The notes beneath the pieces were generated by a model that worked only from the letters and a program-made list of their open reading frames with translations, searched no databases and was not told where the DNA came from. From Undaria pinnatifida (lineage: Eukaryota > Sar > Phaeophyceae > Laminariales > Alariaceae), in assembly GCA_012845835.1 (NCBI GenBank), contig JABAKD010000010.1, positions 13,945,401 to 14,009,400 on the forward strand: 64,000 bases of DNA, read 5' to 3'. The first letter of the stretch is position 1. Every line of letters starts with the position of its first letter. Positions 11,640 through 22,410 of the stretch are shown in pieces. The translations under genes were made by a program, and so were the position numbers.

Positions 11640-11949
11640 GGTTCAAGATCAACTCGCGGATGCACTCTCTTGCGCGACGCGCGTCGAACCTCACGGTGAC
11701 GACATAAACGACGCCTTCTCGGGCGACAACAGCACCACCGGAACTGACCAACTCCCTGAAAGGATCTATCCTCGACGGCGTACCTCATAGCGTACTGGGA
11801 AGCACCCGAGGGGACGACAAGGGCCACGTGGTAGCTTCACTGGCGATAGCACCAGTCATCTCGCCTGCTGCTTTTGCCGCCGTCGCCCTCACGCCCGAGG
11901 TGAATGACACATCCCCAAATGCGGCATGCTACGCAGCATTCGACACAGA

Positions 11950-12862
11950 CACCCGGACAACCGGTACCGAACAAGCGCCCCCTACGGCGGTAGTGCTAGG
12001 GTGTGGTGCGGGGGGGAGAGCATCCGGGCGTCTGAAGGCGTTCTTGAGGTGCTCGGAGCCACAGATCACGACTGGAGAGCTTTGAAATGCACCAGGCACA
12101 ACGGCTTTCCTCGAACAGCGCTTCAATGCACTACACCAGGGACCGTCATCTGCCGTTCCTGGATCCAACAACTGCATCCCGAAGTCTTGATCGGGCACGC
12201 GTGTCGGAGCATCACCGAGACAGGTCTAGAAGAGACCAGAGAAGCAGCCAGAGCCGCAGTGAGCCTTATTCACACCTTCGTGGACTCCCCGGCCCGCCTT
12301 CTGATTTTGCAGTGCACATCACATCTACCAAGGTCACCAGAATGGACCGATCTAACGCACGTCCTCGTGCAAGCTGAATGTGACTGGGAAACTGTCGAAG
12401 TTTCAGCGCTCCAGGTCGGAGTCCCATACAACAGGAAAAAAGACCTACATCACGTGCGCAAGAAGCACACCCAGGTCGAAGGAAAAGGTGTTGAGATGGA
12501 AAACGAAACTGGAAGGGCAGGAGAAGAAACAGAGAAGCCTCGGCGAATACCTGGGGCGCGAAGGAGTGTACTTTCTGCATCGGGCACAGGGTGAGCAAGC
12601 CATCTTCTCATTTAACAACCCCATCGTCTCCCTGTCACGCGGGCATATCAGCGGTGAAAAACCCGCCGGCCTATACAAGCCGCACCCTGCGGACCAGGGG
12701 ACATTCGAGGAAGCACAGGAGCTCGTCCTCTCAGATTTCGTCAAGATAGCCACAGGGGAAGAAGATTTCTTGCTTCCGGCTACAGTGAGCCGGGGAGCAG
12801 CTGCCTCGATCCTTGCCGATTCCACGCCAGCCAAAATGACGAAAGCAGTGCTAGCCTTTTAG
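11950..12862 (+). pseudogene. C5 cytosine DNA methyltransferase domain inside the retroelement, degraded
   Basis: Read across frame changes, this matches the motif order of a Dcm/DNMT catalytic domain. Motif I is 'VVLGCGAGGRASGRLKAF' (11986-12044; family pattern FCGAGG-S-GL). Next come 'HDWRAL', a motif IV-like 'PEVLIGHACRS' with the catalytic Cys kept but Pro-Pro lost, and 'LLILQCTSHL' where the ENV of motif VI should be. After that are 'SPEWTDL', 'CDWETVEVSALQVGVPYNRK' (motif VIII pattern GVPQ-R-R), and after a shift 'TYITCAR'. The C-terminal part has 'GREGVYFLHRA', 'NNPIVSLSRGHI' and a final 'ILADSTPAKMTKAVL', as expected for the target-recognition and motif IX/X region. The family transfers a methyl group to C5 of cytosine. 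This copy has frameshifts and damaged motifs IV and VI, so it is inactive. The placement between RNase H and integrase is unusual. Confidence 0.72.
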
Positions 12863-13380
12863 ACGCGAAGATGTTCACCAACCAACGTCTACACCGCCGA
12901 GCAAGCGGCGAACCGGAGGGGTTAATGTGTGCCGCATTCACAGACCTCCCTCCTCGCAACCGACACGGAGTAACACCCACAGCCAGGATCACCCGCAGCA
13001 CTTCCAAGAGGGGACGGGGTGGGATGGCACAACCTAAGGCACAGGAACGTCCGTCCGTCATCATCTCACGCAAATCAGGTACCCTCATCGCCACGATCGT
13101 TACCGAGCCCACCACCACCCCCGGGGCCAGCGCCATCAATATCGACACCATTGCCGCCAACACCGGTGAAGCCGACGCCACCACTCACAACTAGAACCTC
13201 GCGAGCGAAAGCTCCTCCGTCATATTTGATGCCACCGTGGCCCACGCCGCCACCATCGGCCTTACTGATGCCGACGCCAACCCCCACGACTCGGCCATCC
13301 ACACCACTGCCAACGCCGCCGACTCCGCCGCCAGCGCCGTCGACATCGTTAGGCCAAGCACACCTATGCCCACCGATTGT
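12863..13380 (+). other. Low-complexity linker between methyltransferase and integrase
   Basis: The stretch reads as Thr/Pro/Ala-rich sequence in every plus frame, including a run of 'PTPTP'-like dipeptides near 13190-13340. It joins the methyltransferase remnant to the integrase zinc finger and has no recognisable motif. A disordered spacer in the original polyprotein is the simplest reading. Confidence 0.55.
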
Positions 13381-14607
13381 GCAACATATGTCACAACTTC
13401 TTCATGACACGCCTGAACTCGTCAGGCGACAAGCAAGGGACTCATTTCATGCTAACGCCATTTCGGACGTGAAGGAAAAGGGGGGATGCGACCCGTACAT
13501 AATAGACGAAGAGGGCCTCCTGTGGTACTCGTCGATGACTTCGCCTTCGAGGCTCGCGATGCCGCGTTCCATGATGCCTGGAGTAATGGTGCTGATCCAC
13601 ACAACGTACGCCCACCCCGGAGTCGGACGGACCACAGAGCTGATCCAACGGGAGTTCCATTGGCCCGCGTACAAGCGCGACATCAGGGTCTACGTTTCTC
13701 TCGTGTGGACGCAGGAGGAGGAAGAAGTCGGCGAGTCAACAAGTAGTCATGCTTCCAGCTCGCTTTCTACAACCTTGGGAGGTGTTGGATACGGACACTC
13801 AGGACATGGGGGGGAAAATTCTCCACGGGCAACAGATACCTACTGCTCGTGGTGGACAGGGCTGGCAAGTTCGCATTCGCGTGCCCACTATGGATCAAGG
13901 ACGCCGAGAGCGTGGCTAAGAAGCTGCTGGACTTATTTATCCTGATGTTCGGCATTCCACGCTCTATACGGGGCGATCCTGGGACGGAGTTCACGGCAGA
14001 AGTTGTACAGCACCTCCGCCGTCGGCTAAAGGTACCCATCGATTTCGGGCCGGTCGACCACGCCCGAGCGCAAGGAGCAGTGAAGAGGCTAGGGGGGTGG
14101 ATTCACGAAGCTCTGGCGGAGCTGTGCAAATCCTGGCCCAAACGCTGGGACGAGTACGTGCAACCAGCGCTTTGGCTGCAACGCACGACGCCCTTCCCCC
14201 GCCTTCCGGGCTGCCCCGCCCTTTTTAAACGAAACGTGCGCTCACAGATCGACGCATTGACCCCTGAAGTGGATGGCAGCGACTTCGTTCAACATGGAGG
14301 TCTACACAATTTCGTCGCGGACCGCAAGGAGGCTTGGAGGGAAGTGACGAAGGTGCGCGACGCTCTCCTGAAACGGCACGAAATCCGACAACATCTACGC
14401 TCCCGTCGCAACGCGGGTATACAACGCGCTTCGGCCGGAGCCAAGGTAAAAAGGGGAAATCTGGTGATGGTGCAAGAAGCGGACTCGGCACTCTGGCACG
14501 AAGGCGCCGTGCACCGCAAACTTGTGCACGAAAAATGGACAAGGACCGTGGAAGGTTTCCGCCAAAATCACCCCCGGCGTGTGTTATCACGTCGTCCTCA
14601 ACGGTAG
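13381..14607 (+). pseudogene. Integrase: H2C2 zinc finger and catalytic core, broken
   Basis: The zinc-binding part reads 'HTTYAHPGVGRTTELIQREF' followed by 'HWPAYKRDIRVYV', with the Cys pair displaced by a frameshift near 13690. The core has the first Asp in 'WEVLDTDTQDMG' (about 13775), the second in 'RGDPGTEF', and then 'HARAQGAVKRLGGWIHEALAE'. In gypsy integrases the residue before Arg in that last motif is the catalytic Glu; here it is Lys, so the DDE triad is incomplete. 'QPALWLQRTTP' and a charged tail follow. Confidence 0.82.
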
Positions 14608-15259
14608 ACAAGTCAGAGAAAGGCGGGCAGCTGCGTCACACATCAAGCCCTTTCACGTCAGGCCCTCGTGGCTTCGACACGATTTCGGCGACGAGTACGC
14701 CCACTTCGCTTGGGACGCGAACCTGGGGCTCGCCGCCCCGTCAACAATGGCACCCCCGCTATACACCTTGGTGGATCGCCAGGCCTCAGCAAGGAAAGGT
14801 GGAGCTTGGTGTAGGGAGTATAAGGGACGGTTCCAGAATGGGGCAGAATCGGGCTGGACAACGGAGGAGGATGCGTTGGACAGCTTCACGCCGATGCAGC
14901 TGGACGTCTTCCATGCGATGTGGGAGCTGTACCACGACAAAAGTCGCGGTACCAGGCCACCAACTGCTGCGACAAGGATGCAGCGCGACGCTCTCGACAG
15001 AGCGCACGCCCTGAGCGAGGTTCCGGTGGGTACGGTAGTATGGAGAGATTTCGTCGACCAAGAAGGAAAGACATACCGACACCGTGGCGTCACCTACGAT
15101 TACAAGCCACCGTATTACCGGATCCGCCGCCCCGACGGAGGCCGGGAGGAAATCACCAAGACTGAAGTGAATCGGGGGATGGAAAGGACGTTCCAGCGTG
15201 GGAACATACCCACGCCTGGAGCTAAGGAACAGGGGGGATTCCATGGGGAAATACTTTGA
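14540..15259 (+). pseudogene. Integrase GPY/F-like module and extra C-terminal domain
   Basis: After a frameshift near 14540 the reading continues 'GPWKVSAKITPGV', 'CYHVVLNGRQV' and 'HIKPFHVRPSW', the pattern of the GPY/F module at the integrase C-terminus. The last 80 residues include 'VVWRDFVDQEGKTYRHRGVT', 'YDYKPPYYRIRRPDGG' and 'EEITKTEV'. This is a small aromatic-rich domain that could be a divergent chromodomain-like reader of histone or DNA marks. That function is a guess. The frame is open to a stop at 15257-15259. Confidence 0.65.
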
Positions 15260-15441
15260 GAGGCCTTTTTTGGGGGAAGCGTTTGTGATTCTTTCTCGGG
15301 TTTCAAATTATTTCCCGGGATGCTCCGTGGAGGACGGAGGATGTTTTTTCTTTTCCTGTTGCTATCTTGACGAGCATGTTTCTGCTCTTCGGGTTTACGT
15401 AACGCTCGTTGTCTCGGTCTGAAGACATCGAACGTGGGGGG

Positions 15442-15800
15442 GTGTCAACGGCGAGCAAGAGACATTCTTCCATGTATTACGTAAAATAAACCGGAGTTGC
15501 AGGACCTCGGAGGGATAGCATAGGAGAGGATCGACCAACGTGCGTGGGCTCACATGGAGATCTGGGGTAGGTCGATCACTTGGAAAGCACGAAAACATTG
15601 AAATTGCGAACCTGTGAACTTGAGCACTGTGAACCTGTGAACTGAGCGCTGAGACTGAGCAACTGGCACGAAACGCTTGCACCCGCGACACCTGGAGCGC
15701 TATCTGCACGCGCGTGATTCGTCGCGCTCGACAAATCCGTCCGCCCCCTTGAATCAAAAGGCAACCAGGTCAGACACAACACGCTCGAATGTGAGTCTCG
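15442..15800 (+). repeat. Candidate 3' LTR of the retroelement
   Basis: It begins TGTCAACGGCGAGC directly after a purine run, as an LTR should. The end is not defined because no second LTR copy exists in the window; a plausible 3' boundary lies before the change in composition near 15770-15800. Several 'TGTGAACCTGTGAAC' and 'GAGC' iterations occur at 15610-15660. Confidence 0.4.
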
Positions 15801-15999
15801 CTTTTTCGGCGCCTCACACGGAGTAAGAAGAAGTGGCAGGAAAGGTAACAAAATCGTGGAGGGCACAGGGTCCCTCCCCGTATCAGCTCCGCCATGCAGA
15901 AACCCTTTCAGACCAAACGTGCTACCTCTATTGCATCGTGCTTCGTCATAGGATTTTGTTCATCGCGTGTGAGTACGATACTGCTGTATAACCGGTCGC

Positions 16000-16300
16000 C
16001 CCGGTGGCATATCAGGTTATCCTCGACCCTGGTTTAGGTCAGTTTCGTGAGTTCGAATTCCCCCCAGCGCATAGATACTCGAATAAATTCGTGGGGACTT
16101 CTTCTTGTGCACAAATTGACTGCGGAAAGCGCGAGAGCGCGAGTTAGCAACACTCGATGAAAAATCGACGAGCAATGCGGGATTGGTGAACCCTATGCGC
16201 GATAAAAATTGAAGGCCAGAACCGGGGGGGAAGAAGGGACGACACCTGTGACCACGGCTTGTTCTCCAGAAGCTGGAAAGTAGAAGTGTGCCAAAAAAAA
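16000..16300 (+). mobile_element. tRNA-derived SINE, copy 1
   Basis: The head carries an A-box-like 'TGGCATATCAGG' and a B-box-like 'AGTTCGAATTCC' about 45 bp apart, as in RNA polymerase III promoters of tRNA genes. The body contains 'GAACCCTATGC' and 'GACGACACCTGTGA', and the end is 'AGTAGAAGTGTGCC' plus an A run. A second copy in the same orientation is at 23008-23317. It is not a tRNA gene: there is no acceptor stem or anticodon arm. Confidence 0.7.
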
Positions 16301-16609
16301 TACCAGGTAAAGAAAATGGAAAAATGTAGTGCACTTGTTTTTCCCCTAAATCAGTTTTTCGGAGAGAGGTCATAAGAAGAGCTCCATGGACCATCTCAAG
16401 TCAAGAACCTTGCAGGGCGAAAAAAAAATTCCACCGTCACTGCCCGTATGTTATGATATTGCCCTGGAGGCCTAACAAGGCGTAAGGTTTAGATCGCGGG
16501 AAATGATGTAAAGGGGTGTCACATGCCTTTGAAGGCACGTGCGTGTAGGGATTTGCATGCGTTCAGTTCTTCAACCATCCGTGGACGTATGGAAAATATA
16601 CAAGAGCAT

Positions 16610-17165
16610 ATATAGTACAAGTTGAGTCACCAACAATGTGGAATCTGCCTAGTAGAGAGACATGCAAAGGGTGGCCTGTGTCTGCAACGCCCCCTATTAG
16701 TTTTATTATACGTGGCGTCGACGGCAGGATATTCTCCCTTCTCAGTAGTTTTCCGTCGTTCGCGCTTTGCCCATTGCTCCGACTCACGAGTAGAGTGGGC
16801 GTGCGGACTAGTACAAGAGCTTACCTCTGGTACAAGTTAGTGGCCAACGTGTGGAGAAGGTACTTTACCACTCATTCGAGAAAATGGTTGACTTACTCTT
16901 TGAATGATATACCCTAGGCCTAACCCTACCCCTAACCCTAACCGAATGAAACCGCAACCAACCAACCATTGTATCGTAGGGTGAAAACCCCTTCGTCTCG
17001 GGCACAGTGTGCGTCAACCATCGTCTCGAAAAAGTGGTAAGCTCTACTGAACGTGGAACCTGTACAGCAGAGAGACCTGCAAAGGGCGGCCTGTGCCTGT
17101 CACAGCCCCCCCGGTCTTACGATACATACACGTAGCATGCGTATGTAGAGTTCCTCAAGCGGTAA
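16610..17165. repeat. Spaced direct duplication and short telomere-like stretch
   Basis: Blocks at about 16630-16730 and 17055-17160 share 'GTGGAA-CTG', 'AGAGAGAC-TGCAAAGGG' and 'GGCCTGTG'. Between them, at about 16914-16945, lies 'CCTAACCCTACCCCTAACCC', an imperfect telomere-type repeat. No gene is seen between 16.3 and 18.5 kb. Confidence 0.6.
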
Positions 17166-17384
17166 AAAGCCTCGGAAAGCATGGTGAACCGCTACCGCAT
17201 ACATAGCGTGTGTCTCTTCGGCTAACAAAATCGGTTTCTTGAGACCATGTGCTACGACATCATAGAGGTATCACTTTTCGTCTGCAATTTATGAATGTTT
17301 CTGCACGATTGACTGGGCTCCTTCACGCACAAAACGTCGGTGAAATACTCGTAAGTCATTTTTTTTTTCGTCATGCTTCTCGTC

Positions 17385-17935
17385 GCGTACCTATAGGCCA
17401 CACGTGGTATTTTTCATCCGGTACCTGTAGCAAGTTGTATTTTTTTTTTCTCCAAATCAGTTGGGTTAAGAATAACATGTCTTAAGCTCCCAAATTGAGG
17501 AGTAGTATTAGAAAAAAAGTGGTGCACCTCTATCGTAGCACGCGTCCTGTTTAACACCGCACTCCCGACATGGGGACAAACAACTTGGAGTTAGACTAGA
17601 ATATGTCTAGGATTGTTGGAATACGGGTTTAACCTCAAAATCGTCCCCCTGGGTGCCATTTCTTACTCTTTGGGAAATGCTTTTTTTTTGTTATAACACC
17701 TGTCATACTATAGGCCATGTGCACGGGTTCGTTCATCGGGTTTGCACTTTTCAGTTTTACTCCATAATAATCAGTTTGTGTTGGTGAAGCTCAGAGCTCC
17801 TTATCGCTTTTACGGCTAGAAACCCGTTTTCGGCACAAAATTACTTGGAAGTAGTATAGGAAGGGGTTTTCGGGCTCCTATTAGCACCGCAGTCCCGACA
17901 CGGGGGAAAACAACTTGGAGTTAGAATAGCTTTTT
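17385..17935 (+). repeat. Dispersed repeat family B copy and paired 'AACTTGGAGTTAG' ends
   Basis: Family B text ('AAATCAGTTGGGTTAAG', 'CATGTCTTAAGCTCCC', 'CACCTCTATCGTAGCACGCG') lies at about 17450-17555. It is followed at 17567-17605 and again at 17893-17930 by 'CCCGACA-GGGG-AAACAACTTGGAGTTAGA', two near-identical blocks 326 bp apart. These carry the dispersed CCAAGT(A)GTTT-type terminal motif discussed under findings. Confidence 0.6.
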
Positions 17936-18023
17936 CTTTGGGAGGGTTAAGCAACGACCCTCGCAGAAAGAAAATCTTGCACCACAGGGTCCATATTAAT
18001 AGCAATATGTCCCCACATTTGAA

Positions 18024-18200
<177 letters not shown>

Positions 18201-18540
18201 ATTCCAAATTCGTCAGTTGTGATGTGAGTTCGATATATTTAAGGGTCGAGGCTCGTCTTTTCAAGCTGCGTGATACACCTCTTCTACCTGCCGCTCATTT
18301 GTTCCACACATGATTTCGTCAGGGTGAACGTTAACAGCGATCGTTATAATAGTACTGTATCCCATATTTATTGCTGCAAGGTACTTTATCCCATATAAAT
18401 AACCTTTTTTTGTCATCCAACAATCAATGTGCCGCACGGGCTTCAACACCCAACCACTCATGTATGTGGAACATGTTTTGTTTTGTTTACAGCGGGAGCG
18501 GCCTGCTATGATTATATTGTTATAGAAAGCACCGCGTTAC

Positions 18541-18651
18541 CTTGAACTCGGCCCAAGCCTTTTCGACGAGCGGTGTCACCACCGGCTCCAGCAGGACGAG
18601 CAGCTTGTCCTTGTTGGTGCCGTAGCCCCACGTAGCGGCGACATGCGCAGC
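18541..18651 (-). CDS. Exon of an unrecognised gene, minus strand
   Basis: A 37-codon phase-0 exon. Its acceptor is TTTTTTTCAG/GC with a good polypyrimidine run and its donor is AAG/GTAACG. The peptide starts 'AAHVAATWGYGTNKDK' and ends 'PLVEKAWAEFK'. Both phases fit the exon at 27134-27327, which ends in phase 0, so they probably belong to one gene with an intron of about 8.5 kb that may hide other exons. I do not recognise the family. The hydrophobic/basic helical pattern could be from a helical-repeat protein. No following exon is seen to the left. Confidence 0.5.
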
Positions 18652-19630
18652 CTGAAAAAAAAGAAAAAAAGAAAAAAAGCATGTCAAATCACCGCAGCAG
18701 CAGCAGCAGCAGCAGCCGTCGTTCAGTGCACACCGCGGCGGCGGGACGGACAAACTAAAACTATACCTGGTACCACTCTGTCCGGAAACATGTAGAACTA
18801 TGCTATTTTCAATAATTATCTTCAAAACTTTGCTTATATAATTTACGTAAAAATAGTCGGCGTTAATTGCCCGCGGTCGTGTCTAAATCACGTTTTCTTT
18901 CGTGTTTACCAAGACCCCGTTAGGGGGGGGGGGGCGTACCCCAATTCCCACTTCTACTTCCGGGTTTCCACTACTCTCACACTCTTATACTATGTATGGC
19001 TCTTTACAATACCTCGCTCTGAAAAAAATGATTTTCGGATGTTTTTTTTTTTTTTGCACAACGTGGCCTACCACCTATTATTATCTCGTTGCGGATAAAT
19101 ATTTCGCAACACTATTAAAACAGCACGAAAATCACAGTCAGGGTCGCGAAAGGAACAGTGCTAAGATACGGCCTCTCGAAAGGCCTGTACTTATCCGAAT
19201 TGAGACAAGTTGGATGGGTTTCGTATGATAAGATTGGCGTTTTATGTTCGGGATAGTCAGGAAATAGATCGGAGGCACGTGCCTCTGATCTCAGAAGCCA
19301 TCCGGGGCTCTGGTGAAATCGAATAAAGCTACGTCTCTGCTAAGTAAGGTTAAGAAAGTGAGTACTCTCCGACGACCTGATCAATTGTCAGACCTGCAGG
19401 GGACACTCCTACAGGGGGGGGGGTTACTCGTGCGAGTGACTCGTGCGAGTGACTCGTGCGAGTGATCCCGAGAGCCACCACCACTGAAAAACAAAACAAA
19501 ACAAAAAAATAATGCGACCCTCTCCCTCCCTACCGCAGCTACCGCAGCTACCGCAGCCACCGTAGCAGCCTTGCTTGGTCTTTCCAAGAAGAGCTATTTT
19601 ATGTTCTACCAGGTACCTGGTACCTCTGTT

Positions 19631-20098
19631 GCAAGGCTTAGTTTGGGTAAGCTGTTGTTGGTTGGTGTTAAGGTATTAGTGAGGTATTAGTCCGTTTGAC
19701 CACTTGCAGAAGGTTGACCGATAGCTTACCCAAACTAAGCCTTATAACACTCTCCCTCCCTCAAACGGCGGGATAGCAGGTCGGCCGGATATACGGGCGG
19801 ACCTGTCAATTGTCCAAGCTGTTTCATTTCCTGGGTATACCGGGGAGAGTTTTTTCAAGTTCGGTTCGACATGGGGGGGAAAGTCTGAAAAAAGTTTATT
19901 ATTGTGGATGGTGGGTTTAAACCCACGACCCAAAAAACCCATGTCCTGCCGACGATGCCATTTTGAGGCATTAGTGGGGTATTAGTCCGTTTGACCACTT
20001 GCAAGAGGTTAACCGATAGCTTACCCAAACTAAGCCTCATAATATTAACCTTTTGCAAGTGATCAAACGGACTAATACCCCACCGATTCCTTAACACC
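19631..20098. mobile_element. Nested TRIM elements: minus-strand TRIM inside a plus-strand LTR
   Basis: A minus-strand TRIM spans about 19666-20044. Its 3' LTR is at 19666-19749, with a C-rich (polypurine on minus) block and internal 'GGCGGGATAGCAGGTCGGCC'; its 5' LTR is at about 19964-20044. It is bracketed by the two halves of a plus-strand LTR of the same family, 'GGCTTAGTTTGGGTAAGCTG' at about 19635-19660 and 'TTTGCAAGTGATCAAACGGA' to 'CCTTAACA' at about 20045-20098. One TRIM therefore seems to have inserted into another. No gene is seen from 18.65 to 19.63 kb, only microsatellite-like CGCAGCTAC and GTGCGAGTGACTC iterations. Confidence 0.75.
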
Positions 20099-20204
20099 TC
20101 GCTTCGCTCATACGGGACGCCTGATAGTGTTCCTTCCCCCATTTCCGCTTGCGACGCTCCCCCAGCGAGCCACGGCCAAAGTGAGGGAATGAGATAAGAT
20201 AAGC

Positions 20205-20400
20205 TCAACAACAAAAAATGTTTTTTTTATGTAATATATGGAAGGAATGTAGTGAGCGCCCAAAACGTTTTCGAGGCGTGACGTCTCTATCAGGAGTAGG
20301 AACGATGCTGCTCCGTTCTCAAAAAAGCGATGCGCGAAGTCAACGGGAAAATGACTAAGGAAATGAAATGAGTACACGCCCCACCCCAACACCCCATCTG
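20205..20400 (+). mobile_element. LINE-type 3' tail, diverged
   Basis: It contains 'GGAAGGAATGTAGTGAGCGC', 'GGAGTAGGAACGATGCT', 'ATGACTAAGGAAATG' and 'GAGTACACGCC' followed by a C-rich tract, matching the tails at 7.4 and 46.9 kb. The coding part is absent. From 20.4 to 21.3 kb only a 'CCAAAATCGTCGGG' motif (about 20516) is recognisable. Confidence 0.6.
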
Positions 20401-21339
20401 GAGAAAACTAGAATACTTCTACTCTTCTATCAGGTGAACCATCACATCACAGTAAAGGTGTTAAGGTATACCTTTTTTTGGCTGAAATGGTTTCCGAATG
20501 ACAGCGCTTCTTAGTCCAAAATCGTCGGGAAAATAAAATAAAATATACAAGGGCTCCACATGAGTGCCGGCGATATCGCCGGCACCTGTGCTCCAGGTAG
20601 GGCAGGGCAGCACTTCGAATTCTTCGATTCATTTCTCGGTAGAGTAAGAAAAGTCACCACACACAATCGTAGTCTGCGCGTACAGTATGGAAGGTAATGC
20701 CAAGGGTTCTATAGAGACTAACAATCATAACAAAGTACTACTATTAGTAGCTACCGTTTTTTTAATGAATGCGATTCCGAGCTTCATTCATCAGATTTCG
20801 ATCGGATAAATCCGAGCACACGCCGACTGACCCTTTAGCCTGGCGACGAAACGTGTCGAGTGCGTTTCTTATGGCAGTTTTACTCGATCAAAGGTCCGGG
20901 GCCAGTAAGGTGACTGACCGTGTTCGCTGCGTGTTCTCTTCGTAGCCACTGAGAGGCGCGCACTGAGCCAGATTCTGAAATATACAATGCATGATATAAT
21001 AGTATCATCTTGATCCGAGCCTCGCAGATCGACTGTCTTCGTGTTGTCTGATCGTGGAGAACCGTGCTGACGTTGTTCTAGGCGCGCAACACGGTGGTAT
21101 GACTGCCTTCGTCATTCAACTCCTCGAATGCTATTGCAATGCTGCTGCTTGTTGCTAGCTGTGTAGATCGCTCACTTCTTATAGATACAGTACGCGACTA
21201 CAGCGCTCACGATTTTGACAGCTAAGTATTTCGGACTCGATTTTTATTAGACGAAAATAAAAACATGTCAGTTTTGTCCGATCGCTCATTGGACAGGATT
21301 CATACACAAAGTAGGCGTCCCCGGGCACGATAGAGTCAC

Positions 21340-22410
21340 ATGCCGGGATCGGAACCCATCCACACATGATACCTCCCCCCACGGTGTGGAAATCTCAACC
21401 CCACCGGCCGATTTTCTGATTGGCCATGGTTCGCATGTTGAGCCAGCTCCACCTCGGGAGGATATAGGGTCCCATCCCCGGCCCAGAGGTCGTTCCACAC
21501 CTCTAAAACTTCCATCAACCGAGGAATCAAACGGAGCTTTCTCGGGTCGACACCACCCTGCACGGTGAGAAAACCCCAATCCCGTTGGCTAATCGCTGAT
21601 TGGTTCGAGCTCCACAACGTCGTCCTAGCTAGGCGTATAGAGGCCCATCAATGGGGGCATTTCCGTCGCACACGGGGAAGATAGGGTTCCATCCCCGATT
21701 CATGAATCCCCCGAATCTCTACAGCTCCAAAAACACGGGAATAATGACGTCCTTGATTTTTTTTTTTTTTTTATAAAATAACGATGACCTCCCGTGTCGA
21801 TACAACTCCGCACGACGTGGAACCCCAACCGTATTCGCTTACCGCTGATTGGCTGGGGCTCGGACATAAGGGCAACGCCACTATGGGAGGATATAAAGTG
21901 CTGTGCCCGTTTCAGAAATCCTGAGAAACCGGGGACGATAATCGATTTCTCGCACGGGTCGACACAGTCTCGCACGATGGTGCGACAATCATCTATTATT
22001 CACGTTGGCTTATCGTTGAGTGCAGCTCGTAGAGCCAGGGACACCCGGGGAGGAGATGGACCAGCAAACGGGCGGGGGGCGTTTCGACGCACCCGGTGAG
22101 GATAGAGCCCCATCGCCGTTCCAGAATCCTTCCATACCCCATCAACTCCAACAAACCGGGGACGAAAACCGACTTCTCCCGGGTCGACACCACACCCCAC
22201 GGTGTGGAAGCCTTAGCTAGCTGAAGTTCGTATACAATGCCAGCACAACAGAACAGGGTCCCACCCCGGTTCAGAAATCCTTCAAGGTATTTTCAACTAG
22301 AAAACAATGGGGCAACTCGCGCTACTGCTGAATGTTTATTCGTATACCCCAACCCCGCGGTACGCGGACATTTCATTTGACCCCCTGCCTCGATACCACC
22401 CCGCACAGTG
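21340..22410. repeat. Degenerate satellite-like tandem array, units about 170-240 bp
   Basis: The block 'GGGTCGACACCAC', followed by 'GCACGGTGTGGAA-CCC', recurs near 21370, 21546, 21789, 21957, 22173 and 22387. Between repeats the same order is kept: 'GCTGATTGGCT', 'GGGAGGATA-GGTCCCATCCCC', 'TTCAGAAATCCT' and 'ACCGGGGACGA'. There are about six old units. A poly(T) run interrupts at 21756. No coding frame is conserved between units. Confidence 0.75.

Larger units (their letters stand above)
10011..15460 (+). mobile_element. Degenerate Ty3/gypsy retrotransposon with embedded cytosine methyltransferase
   Basis: Domain order along the plus strand is a linker, reverse transcriptase, RNase H, a C5 cytosine methyltransferase-like domain, a Pro-rich linker, an integrase H2C2 zinc finger, the integrase core, a GPY/F-like module and a further C-terminal domain. 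Having integrase after RT-RNase H is the Ty3/gypsy order. The frame shifts repeatedly, with in-frame stops at 10296-10298 and 10428-10430, so the copy is dead. Gag and protease were not found. The right end has a purine run (GTGGGGGGG) followed by TGTCAACGG near 15442, as expected for a polypurine tract and 3' LTR start. No matching 5' LTR is seen, so the left end appears lost. GC content and codon use are more gene-like than in the flanks. Confidence 0.88.

Noticed and set aside
16000-16080. Possible tRNA gene at the SINE head
   Set aside because: Only the promoter boxes are present. The copy at 23.0 kb shows it is a repeated SINE head and not a tRNA gene.
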